DNA from: an uncultured bacterium
Lineage (GTDB): Bacteria; Bacteroidota; Bacteroidia; Bacteroidales; UBA932
NCBI GenBank assembly: GCA_949300025.1
Contig: CASGCS010000011.1
Span: 1 to 64,000, forward strand
Direction: 5' to 3'
DNA: 64,000 nucleotides
Below are positions 61,782 to 64,000 of this stretch, one piece after another. Within the stretch, counting starts at the first letter, position 1. Each line of letters opens with the position of its first letter. A program made the position numbers and the translations under genes. The notes under the pieces are model-generated. The model searched no databases, was not told the origin of the DNA, and saw nothing but the letters and a program-made list of their open reading frames with translations.

Positions 61782-62807
61782 CTACACCATTTGAGCTGCC
61801 CGTGAAATAGGGGCTACATCCAGGGTCGTTGTAAGTCCGAGCCTGAACTTGTACAGCCCCGACATGGCAATCATCGCTGCGTTGTCTGTAGTGAATTTCA
61901 GTTCCGGAAGATATACATTCCATCCCCTCTTCTCCCCTTCGCTCTGGACACGCTTTCTCAGCCCGGAATTGGCAGAGACGCCGCCGCCCAGCGTAATTTC
62001 CCTTATCCCTGTAAGTTTCACCGCCTTTATGAGTTTATCAAGCAGTATATCTATCAAATCTTTCTGGAAACTTGCCGCCAGGTCCGCCTTGTTTTCCTCC
62101 ATAAAGGCCGGATTTTCCGCCAGCCGCTCGCGCAGAAAATAGAGAAGAGAAGTCTTTATTCCGCTGAAACTGTAATCAAGCCCCTCTATGTGGGGTTTTG
62201 CAAAACGGAACCTTTTTTCATCTCCCTCAGCGGCGAGCCTGTCTATTACCGGACCTCCGGGGTAGCCGAGCCCCATCATCTTGGCGCATTTGTCGAAAGC
62301 CTCCCCCACGGCATCGTCTATGGTATGGCCTATCACCTCGAACTGCAGGTAATCTGTAACCTTTACTATCTGGGTGTGGCCTCCTGAAACAAGCAGCGAC
62401 AAAAAGGGAAATTTAGGGGAGCGGTTCTCCTTTCCCTGTTGCTTTATGAAATGAGAGAGTATATGCCCCTGCAGATGGTTCACCTCAACGAGCGGTTTTC
62501 CAGATGCAAGCGCCAGCCCTTTTGCAAAGGATGTACCCACAAGAAGCGACCCAAGAAGGCCCGGGCCGCGGGTAAAGGCTATCGCGTCAATCTGTGAAAG
62601 TTCCACGCCTGCATGTTTCAAGGCCCCGTCCACCACCGGCACGATATTGAGTTGGTGGGCACGGGAGGCAAGTTCAGGTATGACTCCTCCATACTCCTTA
62701 TGCACGCTCTGCGATGCCATTACGTTGGAAAGCAGATACTCGTCACGCAAAACCGCGGCAGAAGTGTCGTCGCACGAAGATTCTATTCCGAGAATAAGAT
62801 AACTCAT
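61782..62807 (-). CDS. tsaD: tRNA N6-adenosine threonylcarbamoyltransferase
   Basis: A 341-residue TsaD (Gcp/Kae1). It transfers the threonylcarbamoyl group from TC-AMP to A37 of tRNAs reading ANN codons. The metal ligands His111 and His115 are in NHLQGHILSH. ESSCDDTSAAV, GPGLLGSLLVG, LVSGGHTQIV and LGGGVSANSGLR complete the ATPase-fold signature. First gene of a two-gene minus-strand operon. Confidence 0.96.
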   Translation of the reverse strand: MSYLILGIESSCDDTSAAVLRDEYLLSNVMASQSVHKEYGGVIPELASRAHQLNIVPVVDGALKHAGVELSQIDAIAFTRGPGLLGSLLVGTSFAKGLALASGKPLVEVNHLQGHILSHFIKQQGKENRSPKFPFLSLLVSGGHTQIVKVTDYLQFEVIGHTIDDAVGEAFDKCAKMMGLGYPGGPVIDRLAAEGDEKRFRFAKPHIEGLDYSFSGIKTSLLYFLRERLAENPAFMEENKADLAASFQKDLIDILLDKLIKAVKLTGIREITLGGGVSANSGLRKRVQSEGEKRGWNVYLPELKFTTDNAAMIAMSGLYKFRLGLTTTLDVAPISRAAQMV

Positions 62808-62821
62808 ACTAAAAATTTTCG

Positions 62822-62829
62822 CAAAATTA
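62822..62829 (-). promoter_or_regulatory. -7 box for tsaD
   Basis: The minus strand reads TAATTTTG, matching TAnnTTTG, 14 bases before the tsaD ATG. Confidence 0.5.
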
Positions 62830-62842
62830 CGCAGATTTTCCC

Positions 62843-62850
62843 TACTTTTG
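62843..62850 (+). promoter_or_regulatory. -7 box for the TamB-like gene
   Basis: TACTTTTG matches TAnnTTTG. Its expected transcript start (about 62856) lies just before the first codons of the envelope-protein gene. Confidence 0.5.
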
Positions 62851-62878
62851 TTAGTTATACCAACTAAAAAAATTTTTT

Positions 62879-64000
62879 ATAAAGACATTCGGTAAAATAG
62901 CGGTCTGGGTTTTTGCATCGCTGCTGCTCATACAGCTGGCGATTTATCTGGTATTGCAGACCCCGGCAACCCAGACACTCATGATAAGGCATGTCACCAA
63001 TACTCTGTCAAAGAGCATAGACGGCCAGATAAACATAGGCCGAATCTATTTTGTCTTCTTCAGCAAGGCAATCGTAAAGGATTTTTCCATTGTATCGCAA
63101 GGCGACACTCTACTTAGCTGCAAGAAGGTTTCCATAAGCATACCTTCCAGGGAACTGCTTAAATTCAACTTGAATTTCAACAAGATAGCTATAACAGGAG
63201 GAGAATTCCACCTTATAACGGAATCGGCCGACAAGAGGACCAATCTTGACAGGATTTTCAAAAGAGACAAGAACAGGATAAGGGAAAAGGGCAAGGGACT
63301 GCCGCAGATAAGGGCAAGGAGCGTTACAGTGGAGGATTTCAGATTCCGCTTGACCAATCCCTACAAATATACAGAGAAGGGCGACAGCATTATAAACTTT
63401 GCCGCGCTGGATATTAATGATATTGACGTAAGGGCCAACAACATATCAATACTCAACGACACACTGAGGGCTACGGTAGCCAAAATCGAGGGCCGTGACA
63501 GGAGCGGGTTCGAAATCAGGGAACTCAATGGAGAGCTGACAGTGTGCTCCACCGAGGCTAAAATTGAAAATCTCACATTGCGCGACAGTTATTCCACAAT
63601 CAAGGCGCACTGTTTTTCAATGCAGTATCAGACATCGAGAGATCTGGCCGAATTCACAGACAAAGTACGTCTGAGACTGGATCTGGCGGAAGGAAGCGCA
63701 TTCAGTTTCAAGACAACAGGCAGAATCACCCCCTCGCTCTCGCAAAGCAGCCTGCTCCTGAACCTTACAGGAGAGGTAAGCGGCCCGGTATGTGATTTGA
63801 GAAGCAGGAATCTCCATGTGGAATCTGAAAGCGGGCAGACATCCATGAACCTTGATTTCTCAATCGCCGGCCTGCCGCAGATAAGGGAGAGTATATGCAG
63901 AATCAACATAAACGGGTGTCAGACACTCAGCGGAGATATAGCAAAGATAATATCATCCATAAATGGCAGGCCTGAAAGCGAACTCATAAAAGACTTTTCA
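62879..64000 (+). CDS. TamB/AsmA-like envelope translocation protein (5' part, runs off the window)
   Basis: An open frame of 374 codons reaches the right edge. The N terminus is a short basic stretch and one membrane helix (KTFGKIAVWVFASLLLIQL). It is followed by TPATQTLMIRHVTNTLSK and a beta-rich region with repeated short strands (INIGRIYFVFF, KAIVKDFSIVS, ITGGEFHLI, ARSVTVEDFRFRL). This layout is typical of very long TamB/AsmA-like proteins that bridge the envelope in Bacteroidota, often beside tsaD. The problem is the start: after the stop at 62852-62854 there is no ATG, GTG or TTG until TTG 62954 and ATG 62981, both after most of the membrane helix. ATA at 62879 gives the family-like N terminus. 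Conservative start: 62981. Confidence 0.75.
   Translation, partial: MKTFGKIAVWVFASLLLIQLAIYLVLQTPATQTLMIRHVTNTLSKSIDGQINIGRIYFVFFSKAIVKDFSIVSQGDTLLSCKKVSISIPSRELLKFNLNFNKIAITGGEFHLITESADKRTNLDRIFKRDKNRIREKGKGLPQIRARSVTVEDFRFRLTNPYKYTEKGDSIINFAALDINDIDVRANNISILNDTLRATVAKIEGRDRSGFEIRELNGELTVCSTEAKIENLTLRDSYSTIKAHCFSMQYQTSRDLAEFTDKVRLRLDLAEGSAFSFKTTGRITPSLSQSSLLLNLTGEVSGPVCDLRSRNLHVESESGQTSMNLDFSIAGLPQIRESICRININGCQTLSGDIAKIISSINGRPESELIKDFS

Overview
The window reads as a chromosomal piece of a Bacteroidales-type anaerobe (phylum Bacteroidota). No rRNA or other taxonomic marker gene is present, so the family is left open. The assignment rests on Bacteroidota-specific gene pairs (recF with a DUF721 gene, cydAB with a DUF4492 gene, the DUF2520/kdsC/maf trio, DUF4301, DUF4080), on the seven-gene V-ATPase operon with a DUF2764 gene, and on the promoters. 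Most intergenic regions carry the Bacteroides-type -7 box TAnnTTTG, in several cases with a TTTG box 18 to 22 bases upstream. There are no insertion sequences, phage genes, CRISPR arrays, tRNAs or rRNAs. Gene density is high and nearly every gene belongs to an ordinary core family, so this is a housekeeping region, not an accessory island.

Layout. 1-3332: the end of an unknown plus-strand gene, a secreted/membrane protein of unknown function with a possible frameshift near its end, then DUF2520-kdsC-maf. 3329-10592: recQ (minus), pckA (plus), then a minus-strand purine/nucleoside group (MTA/SAH deaminase-like amidohydrolase, purine nucleoside phosphorylase, HAD phosphatase, MBL hydrolase). 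10641-17661: a DUF4080 radical SAM protein, a four-subunit 2-oxoacid:ferredoxin oxidoreductase preceded by an unlisted 55-residue membrane protein, a coiled-coil protein with zapA, a strong 6S RNA candidate, and rny. 17743-27624: a nine-gene minus-strand run lysA-tetR-ffh-folD-DUF4492-cydA-cydB-symporter-5'-nucleotidase. 27726-34230: a deoxyhypusine synthase homologue; recF-DUF721-pdxB-DUF4301 on the minus strand; a TPR membrane protein and a YebC-family regulator on the plus strand. 34305-48451: an LTA-synthase-like enzyme, the methylmalonyl-CoA epimerase/decarboxylase operon and the V-ATPase operon. 48579-53803: glmM, a cytoplasmic NamZ-like enzyme, a BI-1 protein, ribosomal protein L31, Hsp20 and a TIGR02757 protein. 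53814-64000: a secreted M14 peptidase, the TldD/TldE pair, NhaC and SlyD on the plus strand; tsaD and an FAD oxidoreductase on the minus strand; and the start of a TamB/AsmA-like envelope protein that runs off the window.

How the genes fit together. PEP carboxykinase, the ferredoxin-linked 2-oxoacid oxidoreductase and methylmalonyl-CoA epimerase/decarboxylase describe succinate/propionate fermentation. The decarboxylase is of the sodium-pumping, biotin-dependent type. The next operon encodes a V-ATPase whose K subunit carries every sodium-ligand position known from Enterococcus NtpK. An NhaC antiporter and a cation-coupled dicarboxylate/amino-acid symporter lie in the same window. Together this suggests a sodium-based energy circuit, with cytochrome bd handling traces of oxygen.

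I found no clearly new multi-gene system. The points most worth checking are the 6S RNA candidate, the envelope protein that appears to lack a normal start codon, the lamin-tail/OadG fusion in the sodium pump, the V-ATPase operon without C and F subunits, the bacterial deoxyhypusine synthase homologue, and the signal-less NamZ next to glmM.
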